Assembly (NCBI GenBank): GCA_022843125.1
Contig: JALHOG010000013.1
Span: forward strand, 1 to 64,000
Source: Ilumatobacteraceae bacterium
GTDB lineage: Bacteria; Actinomycetota; Acidimicrobiia; Acidimicrobiales; Ilumatobacteraceae
DNA: 64,000 nucleotides
Direction of reading: 5' to 3'
Shown here: piece after piece, positions 39,091 to 48,398 of the stretch
Layout: each line of letters begins with the position of its first letter
How positions within the stretch are numbered: position 1 is the first letter of the stretch
Program-made: the position numbers and the translations under genes
Notes under the pieces: model-generated
Databases searched by the model: none
Seen by the model: the letters and a program-made list of their open reading frames with translations, nothing else
What the model was told of the DNA's origin: nothing

Positions 39091-39381
39091 GTGCCCGCAG
39101 AGACGCATGTGACCCACGGCCCGATCGGGCGCGACGAGATCCTCCAGATCGTTCGCGACCGCCTCGCCGACATCCTCGAGATCGATCCCGGCAGCATCAG
39201 CGAGGGGCAGTCGTTCGTCGACGACCTCGACGCCGACTCGCTCGCGCTGATCGAGCTGGTCGAATCGCTCGAGGAGGAGCTCTCCGATCGCACGGTCGGG
39301 TTCCGCATCGAGGACGAGGATCTGGAAGACCTGAAGACCGTGCGCGACGCCGTCGACTACGTGCACTCACGCGTCGGCTGA
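39091..39381 (+). CDS. acpP: Acyl carrier protein
   Basis: FVDDLDADSLALIELVESLEEEL; directly precedes rnc. Confidence 0.9.
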   Translation: MPAETHVTHGPIGRDEILQIVRDRLADILEIDPGSISEGQSFVDDLDADSLALIELVESLEEELSDRTVGFRIEDEDLEDLKTVRDAVDYVHSRVG

Positions 39382-40083
39382 GTGCCGGGCGGCGCGGTGC
39401 TGATCGATCTCGGCTCGCTCGAGCAGCGGCTGGGCTACGCCTTCGCCGATCCCGAACTGCTGCGGCGAGCGATGTGCCACCGATCCTGGGTGGCCGAGTC
39501 GGCCGACACCGCCAGCAATGAACGGCTGGAGTTCCTCGGCGACGCCGTGCTGGGTTGGGTGATCGCCGACATCGTGTATCGCAATTTCTCCGACCAGGCC
39601 GAGGGCGCGCTGACCGACCTCCGCAAGAGCGTCGTCAACGCCACCGCGCTGGCCGAGGTCGCCGCCGAGCTCCATCTGGGTGAGCACCTCCTGCTCGGCC
39701 GGGGCGAGGACGCGGCCGGTGGTCGGCTCAAGGTCTCGATCCTGTCCGACGCCATGGAAGCGGTGCTCGGAGCGGTGTACCTCGACGGTGGCAAGGAGGT
39801 CGCCCACGACCTCATCGACCGTCTGTTCTCGGCCCGGCTCGAAGCGGCGGTCGCCACGCTCGACCGGCTCGACTACAAGTCGGCGCTGCAGGAACTCGTG
39901 GCGACGCGGTCGATGCCTGCGCCGGAGTACTCGGTCCGCTCCACCGGGCCCGACCATCACAAGACGTTCTTCGCGGTCGCAAAGATCGCGAAGCAGGTGA
40001 TGGGCGAGGGAGAAGGACGATCCAAGAAGTCGGCCGAGCAGGCGGCAGCAGCAGCGGCGTTCAACGCGATCACTGCCGACTGA
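39382..40083 (+). CDS. rnc: Ribonuclease III
   Basis: NERLEFLGDAVLGWVIADIVYRNF signature; C-terminal dsRBD GEGRSKKSAEQAAAAAAF. Confidence 0.96.
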   Translation: MPGGAVLIDLGSLEQRLGYAFADPELLRRAMCHRSWVAESADTASNERLEFLGDAVLGWVIADIVYRNFSDQAEGALTDLRKSVVNATALAEVAAELHLGEHLLLGRGEDAAGGRLKVSILSDAMEAVLGAVYLDGGKEVAHDLIDRLFSARLEAAVATLDRLDYKSALQELVATRSMPAPEYSVRSTGPDHHKTFFAVAKIAKQVMGEGEGRSKKSAEQAAAAAAFNAITAD

Positions 40084-40087
40084 CGCG

Positions 40088-40939
40088 ATGCCAGAGCTCC
40101 CGGAGGTCGAGACGGTCCGTCGTGGGCTCCACCGGTTCGTCGTCGGCAGGCATGTGCAGCGCGTCGAGGTCGGACGCGAGCGCACGGTGCGACGCACGTC
40201 GCGCCAGCAACTCATCGACGGATTGACCGGGACCACGATCATCGGAGCGAACCGGCGCGGCAAGTACCTGCTGCTCCCGCTCGACTCGGGCGACGAGGTG
40301 ATGATCCACCTGCGGATGAGCGGGCAGGTGCTGATCGCCGACGCCGGCGCGGTTCGCCCTCCCCACACCCATGTGGTCGCCCATCTCGCGCCGGGTGTCG
40401 GGTACGGCGCCCAGGAGCTGTGGTTCGTCGACCCGCGCACGTTCGGTGAGGTGGTGGTGTTCGACCCGACGAATGTCGCTGTCGAGATCCCCGACCTGGC
40501 GCGTCTCGGGATCGACCCGATCGCCGACGACCTGTCGCTGGCGGTGCTGCGACGGCTGCTGCGTGCCCGCCACCGTCTGCTGAAGCCGCTCCTGCTCGAC
40601 CAACACGTGATCGCCGGGATCGGCAACATCTACGCCGACGAGATCCTCCACGAGGCACGCCTCCGACCCGACCGCATGTCCGACGAACTCGGCCCGGCGG
40701 GTGAGCGCCGCCTCCACGACGCGATCCACCGGATCCTGCCCGCCGCGGTGTCGGCGGGCGGGTCGACCCTCGGCGACGCCCAGTACGTCGACCTGTTCGG
40801 TGCCGGGGGTTCCTACCAGGACGCCCACCGTGTGTACGGCCGGACGGGGGAGCGGTGCATCACCTGCGGCGTCGGCTGGATCCGCCGCACCGTGAGCGCC
40901 CAGCGCTCCACCCACTTCTGCCCGCGCTGCCAACGCTGA
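40088..40939 (+). CDS. mutM: Formamidopyrimidine-DNA glycosylase
   Basis: MPELPEVETVRRGL N-terminus; C-terminal zinc finger CITCGVGWIRRTVSAQRSTHFCPRCQ. Confidence 0.97.
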   Translation: MPELPEVETVRRGLHRFVVGRHVQRVEVGRERTVRRTSRQQLIDGLTGTTIIGANRRGKYLLLPLDSGDEVMIHLRMSGQVLIADAGAVRPPHTHVVAHLAPGVGYGAQELWFVDPRTFGEVVVFDPTNVAVEIPDLARLGIDPIADDLSLAVLRRLLRARHRLLKPLLLDQHVIAGIGNIYADEILHEARLRPDRMSDELGPAGERRLHDAIHRILPAAVSAGGSTLGDAQYVDLFGAGGSYQDAHRVYGRTGERCITCGVGWIRRTVSAQRSTHFCPRCQR

Positions 40940-40959
40940 CGACGTTCACGTGCGTGTGG

Positions 40960-41835
40960 TCAGCCGCGCGTGCCGACGGTCTGGATCTCGATGACGTCGT
41001 ACGTCAAGGACGTCGACAGCACGATGTCGTCGCGGCGCTCGTAGTGGCCCTCGGAGGTGGTGGCCTCCACGATCCAGGTGGATGTCATCGTGATCGTGTG
41101 CGACCCGTCCGGTGCCTCGTCGTAGGTGTAGCCGCAGTCGGGGCTCTCCTCGACCGAGTCGCGGGCTGAGTCGGGGATCGGTGTCCCCGCTCCGTCGCAG
41201 GTGACCACGTCGCCGTTCCCCATGTCGAACGTGGTGGTACGGAGCGTCGCCGTCACTCTCGCCCATGTTGTCGGTGATGCGCTCGCCGTGGCGGTGACGA
41301 GCGGGTCGGCGTCGACGGCGAGCCACATGCCGAGGTTGACGACGCCGGTGTTCCCCGGTGGGTTGAGGAGCGGGCGAGGAGCCCACACCAGTTCGGTCAC
41401 CTCGTCGACCAGGCCGGGAATCCGGACCCGCGGGTCGGGGTCGGTCTGTCGCTGCCAATAGCCGCGATCACCGACGGTGCCATCGGCGTACGTGCACCTG
41501 TCCCTCACCCGAAGCCAGGTGACGCCCGTGGTCGGGTCGTACCGCCACCACAGCCCGTCGTAGTACGCGTACGTGTAACGACCGTCACCTCGCGCCGTCG
41601 TGTTCGACGGCCGCACCGGCACGGGGACTGTGCAGACCGGGGGCGGCTCGCCCGGCGGCCGCGACTCGCCACCGTCGACCTCGTCGTCGGCGTCGATCTC
41701 ACCCCAGAGCGACGGCTGAGTCGTCGCCGGCGCCGGATTCGGCGGCGGGTCGGTCGATGGCTGCGCATGGCCCGTCGAGGGGAGCAGCACCGAGGTCAGG
41801 GTTGCTGCGAACAGCACTGCCCGTCGTCTCCTCAT
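40960..41835 (-). CDS. Secreted protein of unknown function
   Basis: MRRRRAVLFAATLTSVLLPSTGHAQ signal peptide; YTYAYYDGLWWRYDPTTGVTWLRVRDRC. Confidence 0.75.
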   Translation of the reverse strand: MRRRRAVLFAATLTSVLLPSTGHAQPSTDPPPNPAPATTQPSLWGEIDADDEVDGGESRPPGEPPPVCTVPVPVRPSNTTARGDGRYTYAYYDGLWWRYDPTTGVTWLRVRDRCTYADGTVGDRGYWQRQTDPDPRVRIPGLVDEVTELVWAPRPLLNPPGNTGVVNLGMWLAVDADPLVTATASASPTTWARVTATLRTTTFDMGNGDVVTCDGAGTPIPDSARDSVEESPDCGYTYDEAPDGSHTITMTSTWIVEATTSEGHYERRDDIVLSTSLTYDVIEIQTVGTRG

Positions 41836-42560
41836 GGACACTGCCCCACATCCGGGAACTGCTGATCGGTCACGAACTCGGTGATTCGCCATCCGCCGCC
41901 GCTCCTGATCGCAGTAAATGATCCAGTCCGGGTCTCCACGAGCTCGGACACGACCTGCTCTGCTCCCCCCGCATCGAGTTCGATCACGACGCCGGCATCC
42001 ACGACGCAGCCATCGATCGATGCGAATTCCTCGTCGAGGAGGAACGCAGACGGGAGCGCGGTCTGGACGCCCGTTTCGACATCCGGGCTCTGCCTGATGA
42101 CCTGATTGGCAGCGACCAAGTCGTCCATCGATCTGAGAATCCGGCCCAGGATCGGTTCGTCGGCGACGATCGCCATTCGGTCACGGAGGGCAGCGTCGCT
42201 CGGAGCGGCTGCCAACAAGTTCAGAGCCTCGACGAATGCAGCGACTGCATCGTCGAGCTCGGACGCTTCAGGAATTGGCGTCGGCGCATCCGGGCCGGAT
42301 GGCGCTGTCGAGGCAGACGGGACTGGGGCGGTGGTCGAGGCGGGCGACGATGGCGCCGGCGGCGTCGCGCGAGCCGTCGTGGGTGGTGCTGTCGTGGGCG
42401 GGGTGGTGGTCGGCGAGATCGTGGTCGGCGGGGCCGGCGCGGTCGTGGTGGATGCGGGAGGTGTGGGTGGCGGGGTGGTGGGCGCCGCGTCGTCGTTGCC
42501 GGAGCAGGCGGAGATCGTCGCCAGGAGCGCCAGAACGGCGGGGATTCGGCGGCGGGACAT
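41832..42560 (-). CDS. Putative lipoprotein with Thr/Pro-rich linker
   Basis: Lipobox LLATISACSG; TTTPPTTAPPTT linker; 4-bp overlap with downstream secreted gene. Confidence 0.75.
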   Translation of the reverse strand: MSRRRIPAVLALLATISACSGNDDAAPTTPPPTPPASTTTAPAPPTTISPTTTPPTTAPPTTARATPPAPSSPASTTAPVPSASTAPSGPDAPTPIPEASELDDAVAAFVEALNLLAAAPSDAALRDRMAIVADEPILGRILRSMDDLVAANQVIRQSPDVETGVQTALPSAFLLDEEFASIDGCVVDAGVVIELDAGGAEQVVSELVETRTGSFTAIRSGGGWRITEFVTDQQFPDVGQCP

Positions 42561-42672
42561 GGACGTACCGTAGGTGGTTTCCAATCCGGGCGGCAATGGG
42601 GACTCGTCCCCATTCGGACGTGTCGTGCGCTCGCTCACCCACGTCTCTGGCACCGTCTGAGGCCGTGGCAGC

Positions 42673-42678
42673 TAGATT
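42673..42678 (+). promoter_or_regulatory. -10-like TAGATT, 9 nt before smc GTG
   Basis: TANNNT hexamer; recurrent pattern. Confidence 0.5.
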
Positions 42679-42687
42679 CGGACCGCT

Positions 42688-45600
42688 GTGTTTCTCAAGC
42701 ACCTGACCCTCAAGGGCTTCAAGTCCTTCGCCGACGCGACCACGATGACTCTCGAGCCGGGGGTCACGGTCGTCGTCGGCCCCAACGGGTCGGGCAAGTC
42801 GAACGTCGTCGATGCCATCGCGTGGGTGCTCGGCGCCCAGGCGCCCAAGGCGGTGCGGTCCCAGAAGATGGACGACGTGATCTTCGCCGGCACCGAGAAG
42901 CGCCCGGCGCTCGGTCGGGCCGAGGTCAGTCTCACGCTCGACAACTCGTCGGGCCTGCTGCCGGTGGAGTTCAACGAGGTCACCCTGACCCGCATCCTGT
43001 TCCGCAGCGGTGACAGTGAGTACGCGATCAACGGTGTGCCGTGCCGGCTGCTCGATCTCCAGGAGCTGCTGTCCGACGCCGGGGTGGGCCGCCAGCAGCA
43101 CGTGATCGTCAGCCAGGGCCAGATCGACGCCGTCCTCAACGCCCGGCCGGAAGACCGGCGCGGCATCATCGAGGAAGCGGCAGGCGTCCTCAAGTACCGC
43201 AAGCGCAAGGAGAAGGCGGAACGCCGCCTCGATGCCACCGAGGCCAACCTGCTCCGCCTCCAGGACCTGCTCCGCGAGGTACGCCGCCAGCTCCGGCCGC
43301 TCGAGCGTCAGGCCGAGGCGGCGCGCCGTCACGAGGTCCTCGTGCGCGAGTTGGGCGAGCTGCGGATCTTCGTCGCCGGTCGCGAGATCACCTCGCTGCG
43401 CCGCAAGCTGGAGTCGATCGAGGTCGACCGGCTCGGCGCCGCCGAGGCCGAGGCCGACCTGAAGTCGACCCTCGCTCGGCTCGACACCGAGGTGATGTCG
43501 CTCGAAGCCCAGCTGTCGGCACGCGGGGCGAACGACATCAGCGACCGTCTCGTGCACGTCGAACAGCTCCGCGAGCGGGCCCGCGGCCTCGCCGGCATCC
43601 TCGCCGAGCGCAAGCGGTCGCTCGAACGCGACCACGGATCGCTGCTCGACGCCGGCGTCGTCGCCAACCTCGAAGCCGACGGGGCGAAGTTCCGGGCCGA
43701 GCTCGACGAGGTGCTCGTCGCGCTCGAACAGGTCGCGCCCGATGCTGAGACGTTGGCGTCAGACGAGGAGGCGTTCCGTTCCGAGCGCGAGCGGTTCACC
43801 GAGGCGTTCTCGACCACCGATGACGGCGGCGCCAAGGCGGCGAGCGCGGCGGCCGAAGTGCGCGGCGAGCTGCGGTCGATCCGCAACGGTGTGGAGCGCT
43901 CCGAGAGCGAACTCCGCCGCGCCACCACGAAGTCCGACGAGGTGCGGGTCAAGCTCGAACGTCTCGCGGAGGAGTCGGAGCGGCTGCGGGGCGAGTGCGC
44001 TGCTGCCGAGTCGGTCGAGACGCCGCTCGTCGATCAGATCGAGGAGGCCGAGCAGGCCCGCCTCTCGGCCGAGGCCGCGTTCGAGCGGCTCACCGCCGAA
44101 CGGCATGCGGCGAGCGATCTCGCGTCACGGTCGAACGCACGGGTCGAAGCGCTGCAGTTGGCGCTCGACGCTGCGCGCGAGCGCGCCGGCGCAGAACGGC
44201 TCGCCGACGTCGACGGTGTGCTCGGCACCCTGCTCGACCTGGTCGACATCGACGCCGGCTGGCAGGAGGCCGTCGAAGCCGCGCTCGGCGAGGCACTCAC
44301 GGCCGTCGTCGTCGACGGCAGCCAGACCGCTCGGCTCGCACTCGACGCGCTGCGCGAGTCGGGCACGAGCGGCGCCGTGCTCGCGGTCGGGGCGCGCTCC
44401 ACGTCGCAGACTGCGCCCGCGGTCGGTGAGGCCGTGCGCCCGCACGTCCGCCCGCTGCGCGACGACCTCGCCGGTCTCCTCGACGCGCTCGTCGGTGGTG
44501 CGGTGTGCGTCTCCGACCCCGCCACGGCAGTCGACGCCGCGATCGAACATCCTGCGGCCGTGATCGTGACGCGCGGGGGCGACCGGTTCGCTCCCACCGG
44601 GTGGCGCGTCGGCGCGGCCGCCGGTGGTGCCACCGCTGCCGCACTCGCCGAGGCGCAGGAGCGGGCGACGCTCGCCACCACCAACCTCGCCGTCGCCGAG
44701 CTCGAACTGTCCGCCGCGAAGGACACGCTCGACACGGCCCGCCGGCTCGAGCAGGAGCTCACCCGCAAGCTCGACCAGAACGACGCCCGCTTCACCGCTG
44801 CCTCCGAGGGCCTCTCCCGTGTGCTCGGTCAGCGGCGCGAGCTCACCACCGAGATCGAGACCCTCGATCGCACGGTCGCGGAGCTCACCGGGCACGTGGC
44901 CGTCGAGCGGGGTCGGATCGCAGAGCTCGAGGCCGTCCTGCCGGCGCTCGACGCCGACGAGCAGGCCGAGGCCGACGCCGCTCGCGCCCGCGGCGAGGCC
45001 CGTGCCGACCTCGAAGCACGCGCAGCCGTCCTCTCGTCGCGGCGCCGCGAGCTCGAGGTGCGCAATGCCGGCTTGCACGAGCGTCAGCAGTTCCTCGAGC
45101 AGCGCATCGCCGAGACCGAGCGCCGGCTCGCCGCCGACATCGAGGCCCGAGCACTCGCCGCCGAGCGGCGCGTCCACATCGAGCGCTCGATCACCGCCAT
45201 CGAGCGCCTCGCCGAGCTCGTCGCCGCGCATCGCACGGTGATCGAGGCGGAGCACGAGCAGCTGTCCGAACAGCGGCGCCGCCAGAGCGACGAGGTGCGC
45301 GCGCTCAACGCTGCGCTCGACGACGGCCGCAAGGCTCGCCATGAGTCGGAGCGTCGCCTCGACGAGGTCCGCCAACGGGCCCACCGCGCCGACATCGAGG
45401 AGGCCGAGGCCAAGCTGCGGCTCGAGAACGCCGTCGAGACCCTGCGCCGCGACCTCGACATCGAGCCGGAGGTCGCCGAGGCCGCCGAACAGCCGGAGCT
45501 ACCCGAGGGTGCCACAGCGGCCGGCCGCGTGCGCGAGCTCGACCGTGAGCTGCGCTTGCTCGGCCCGATCAACCCGCTCGCGCTGGAGGAGTTCAACGAG

Positions 45601-46170
45601 CTGCAGCAGCGGCACACCTTCCTCGAGGAGCAGCTCGAAGACGTGCGCAACACGCGCCGCGAGCTCGCCCGGGTCATCAAGGCTGTCGACCACGAGATCC
45701 AGAGCGTGTTCGCCGCTGCGTTCGCCGACGTCGGCGCGAACTTCACCCAGCTGTTCGGCACCCTGTTCCCGGGCGGCGTCGGCAAGCTCGTGCTGACCCA
45801 GCCCGACGACCTGCTCAACACGGGCATCGAGGTCGAGGCGAAGCCGAGCGGCAAGAACGTGAAGAAGCTGTCGCTGCTGTCGGGTGGCGAGCGCTCGCTC
45901 ACCGCGCTCGCCTTCCTGTTCGCCGTGTTCCGCAGCCGGCCGTCGCCGTTCTACGTGATGGACGAGGTCGAGGCTGCCCTCGACGACGTCAACCTGCACC
46001 GGTTCCTGGGCCTCGTGCAGGAGTTCCGCAAGGACGCCCAGCTGATCGTCGTGTCGCACCAGAAGCGCACGATGGAGGCCGGCGACAGCCTCCTCGGCGT
46101 GTCGATGCAGCCAGGTGGTTCCAGCAAGGTGGTCACCGAGCGGGCCAGCACCGCCATCGGTCGTGCGTGA
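42688..46170 (+). CDS. smc: Chromosome segregation protein SMC
   Basis: FLKHLTLKGFKSFADATTMTLEPGVTVVVGPNGSGKSNVVDAIAWVLGAQAPKAVR; C-terminal LSLLSGGERSLTALAFLFAVFRSRPSPFYVMDEVEAALDDVN. Confidence 0.97.
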   Translation: MFLKHLTLKGFKSFADATTMTLEPGVTVVVGPNGSGKSNVVDAIAWVLGAQAPKAVRSQKMDDVIFAGTEKRPALGRAEVSLTLDNSSGLLPVEFNEVTLTRILFRSGDSEYAINGVPCRLLDLQELLSDAGVGRQQHVIVSQGQIDAVLNARPEDRRGIIEEAAGVLKYRKRKEKAERRLDATEANLLRLQDLLREVRRQLRPLERQAEAARRHEVLVRELGELRIFVAGREITSLRRKLESIEVDRLGAAEAEADLKSTLARLDTEVMSLEAQLSARGANDISDRLVHVEQLRERARGLAGILAERKRSLERDHGSLLDAGVVANLEADGAKFRAELDEVLVALEQVAPDAETLASDEEAFRSERERFTEAFSTTDDGGAKAASAAAEVRGELRSIRNGVERSESELRRATTKSDEVRVKLERLAEESERLRGECAAAESVETPLVDQIEEAEQARLSAEAAFERLTAERHAASDLASRSNARVEALQLALDAARERAGAERLADVDGVLGTLLDLVDIDAGWQEAVEAALGEALTAVVVDGSQTARLALDALRESGTSGAVLAVGARSTSQTAPAVGEAVRPHVRPLRDDLAGLLDALVGGAVCVSDPATAVDAAIEHPAAVIVTRGGDRFAPTGWRVGAAAGGATAAALAEAQERATLATTNLAVAELELSAAKDTLDTARRLEQELTRKLDQNDARFTAASEGLSRVLGQRRELTTEIETLDRTVAELTGHVAVERGRIAELEAVLPALDADEQAEADAARARGEARADLEARAAVLSSRRRELEVRNAGLHERQQFLEQRIAETERRLAADIEARALAAERRVHIERSITAIERLAELVAAHRTVIEAEHEQLSEQRRRQSDEVRALNAALDDGRKARHESERRLDEVRQRAHRADIEEAEAKLRLENAVETLRRDLDIEPEVAEAAEQPELPEGATAAGRVRELDRELRLLGPINPLALEEFNELQQRHTFLEEQLEDVRNTRRELARVIKAVDHEIQSVFAAAFADVGANFTQLFGTLFPGGVGKLVLTQPDDLLNTGIEVEAKPSGKNVKKLSLLSGGERSLTALAFLFAVFRSRPSPFYVMDEVEAALDDVNLHRFLGLVQEFRKDAQLIVVSHQKRTMEAGDSLLGVSMQPGGSSKVVTERASTAIGRA

Positions 46171-46652
46171 TGCCCGATCGGCGTGACTCTGCGCTGATCG
46201 AGGCAGCGGCCGATGCGGCTCGGGTGACCGACGACTTCGTGCGTGGTGTCATCGGGCTCGCCGACGGGCAGATCGGTGACGACAACCAGCAGCACAGCTG
46301 GCTCCAACGCCGGCTGCGCGGCCGGGGCGGCCAACGTTCGGTGGCGCGCGGCATGGGAGCGCTGTACGCCCACGACCAGTTGCGCAAGGCAGCGACCGAG
46401 GCCGACGAGTTCGTCGCCGCGGTCCAGGCGTTGGCCGGTGCCTGGACACCGCCTGCGCTCGACGCCCACGGACGGCTCGCGGCGCTCCGGGTCGAGGAGA
46501 TGCCGGTGACGCTGCGCGACCCGCAGGTCACCTCCGGGTCGCCGGCGTTGCGTGATGTCCACGACAGGCTGTCGCGATCGATCGGGATCCTCACCGAAGC
46601 CCGCACCAAGGCGGTCCTCGCCGAGATGCGCGCCGCCCGCGACGGGTCGTGA
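46170..46652 (+). CDS. Hypothetical protein translationally coupled to smc
   Basis: ORF overlapping the smc stop; MPDRRDSALIEAAADAARVTDDFVRGVIGLADGQIGDDNQQHSWLQRRLRG. Confidence 0.7.
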   Translation: MPDRRDSALIEAAADAARVTDDFVRGVIGLADGQIGDDNQQHSWLQRRLRGRGGQRSVARGMGALYAHDQLRKAATEADEFVAAVQALAGAWTPPALDAHGRLAALRVEEMPVTLRDPQVTSGSPALRDVHDRLSRSIGILTEARTKAVLAEMRAARDGS

Positions 46653-46683
46653 GCCGGATCGCGCACCGACGCGGCTCCGCTTG

Positions 46684-47022
46684 TCAGGGCATGCCTGTGA
46701 TCATCGAGAGGACGTCGAGGATTTGGTGCGACACGACCGGCCCGACGTTGCCGTCGGCCCTGGAGCACCGTTCGACAGCCACGGCGCGCATCTGCTCGAC
46801 CAGGGCGCAACTCGCCGCCGTCAGGCCGTTGAGCTCGTCGGGCTCGACACCCACGTGACTCGGGAACGTCCGCGGCGTGGTGGTGAGCGGGACGACGAAC
46901 ACCGTCGATGGGCGGAACCTCAGGAACGCATCGGCTGTGGCGATCACCGCCCGGCGCGTGAACCCTGCCTCCGATCCGATCGGCGTGCCGAAGTCGACGG
47001 TGACGACGTCGCCGAAGTTCAC
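46684..47022 (-). CDS. MazF/PemK-like endoribonuclease toxin
   Basis: VNFGDVVTVDFGTPIGSEAGFTRRAVIATADAFL...TVFVVPLTTTPRTFPSHVGVEPDELNGLTAASCALVEQMRAV. Confidence 0.85.
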   Translation of the reverse strand: MNFGDVVTVDFGTPIGSEAGFTRRAVIATADAFLRFRPSTVFVVPLTTTPRTFPSHVGVEPDELNGLTAASCALVEQMRAVAVERCSRADGNVGPVVSHQILDVLSMITGMP

Positions 47023-47264
47023 GGCGCCGTCAGATCGGGATTGAGCCACGCGTCGCGCTCGCGGACGTAGGTTTCCCATGCGACGGGATCGGAACGGAGA
47101 TGCTGCTCTGCGGCTGCCATCTCCTCGTAGAAGCGCTCACGACGCAGCGACTCCAGCGCGGCGTCCAACGTGTCGGCCATCGTCGCATTGCGATCCTCGG
47201 CGAGACGCCGGAGTCGCTCGCGCTGGTCGGTGCTCACCCGAATCGTCGTAGACGTGACTGTCAT
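47019..47264 (-). CDS. Antitoxin, ribbon-helix-helix type
   Basis: TSTTIRVSTDQRERLRRLAEDRNATMADTLDAALESLRRERFYEEM; 4-bp overlap with toxin gene. Confidence 0.8.
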   Translation of the reverse strand: MTVTSTTIRVSTDQRERLRRLAEDRNATMADTLDAALESLRRERFYEEMAAAEQHLRSDPVAWETYVRERDAWLNPDLTAP

Positions 47265-47270
47265 ACATCA

Positions 47271-47276
47271 AGTCTA
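47271..47276 (-). promoter_or_regulatory. -10-like TAGACT, 6 nt before antitoxin ATG
   Basis: TANNNT on minus strand; recurrent pattern. Confidence 0.5.
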
Positions 47277-47423
47277 CGCGCGGGCCAGCGGATCGACCCC
47301 GTCACCCGGTGGGGTGATCGTCGTTACCAACCTCCGAGCTTTGATTGGCGTCTTCCGGACGTTCTTATACGAAACGTGACACACCCGTCACGCAGACCAC
47401 CCCGTTTGGAAGGGGATACGACG

Positions 47424-48341
47424 ATGGAACTCATGCTGGACAACGTGATGGCTGCCGAGCGGCAGCGAGTGCGCCAGGCGCCGACCGCCCTGCTGCACCG
47501 CGATCTCGCCGAGGGTCTCGACGACCTCGTCGAGTGGGCGGCCGTTCCGGCCGCACCGCAGCGCCCCATCGATCCGGTCGACACCGATCCCCGCCCGACC
47601 ACCCGCGAGATCCTCGATGACATCATCGACCAGGGTGGCCCGCAGATCGTCTTCCAACCGATCCATCACCTCGAGACCGGACAGGTGATCGGCGCCGAGG
47701 CGCTGTCGCGCTTCCCGCTCGGCCTGTCGACCCAGCAGTGGTTCGACGAGGCGTACCGTCTCGGCGTCGGCGCCGAGCTCGAACTGAGCGCTGTCGCCGC
47801 CACCGTCAATCGTCTCGACGAGGCCACCTGGGGTCGCGTCGGTTGGAACTTCGTGGGCCTCAACGTGTCGCCCGCGCTCGTTTTCGACGAGCGGTTCGGC
47901 GCCGTGATCGCCGGATACCCGGGGCACCGTCTCATGATCGAGCTCACCGAGCACGCCACGAGCATCGCCTACACGTCACTGCGCACCCGACTCGAGGAGC
48001 TGCGCGAGATGGGCATGCGGATCGCCGTCAACTCGGTGCGCTGCGAACCCACCAACCTCACCCGCCTGATGGACATCGCTCCCGAGGTCATCAAGCTCGA
48101 CGTCTCGTTCACCGCAGCGCTCGTGCGTGAGCCCGGGCGCCGTGCCGTCGCCAGCGAGATCCTGCGTGAGTGCATCCGCGCCGGTGTGTTCGTGGTCGCG
48201 GTCGGCGTCGAGCACGACGACGAGCTCGCCGTCCTGCGCAAGCTCGGCGTCGACGCGGTGCAGGGGCACCTGTTCGGCCAGCCCCGCAGCATCGACAAGG
48301 TCGGCCCGCGGCCGGTCTTCCCGCCGGCTCCCCGCTGGTGA
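47424..48341 (+). CDS. EAL-domain protein, degenerate catalytic motifs
   Basis: IVFQPIHHLETGQVIGAEALSRFP, GLNVSPALV, MIELTEHA; DDFGTG-equivalent reads VNSVRCEP. Confidence 0.85.
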   Translation: MELMLDNVMAAERQRVRQAPTALLHRDLAEGLDDLVEWAAVPAAPQRPIDPVDTDPRPTTREILDDIIDQGGPQIVFQPIHHLETGQVIGAEALSRFPLGLSTQQWFDEAYRLGVGAELELSAVAATVNRLDEATWGRVGWNFVGLNVSPALVFDERFGAVIAGYPGHRLMIELTEHATSIAYTSLRTRLEELREMGMRIAVNSVRCEPTNLTRLMDIAPEVIKLDVSFTAALVREPGRRAVASEILRECIRAGVFVVAVGVEHDDELAVLRKLGVDAVQGHLFGQPRSIDKVGPRPVFPPAPRW

Positions 48342-48398
48342 CACGCCGGCCCGGTGTGGCCTGGCCGTCCGACCCGATGCCGATAGCGTCGGGTCACC

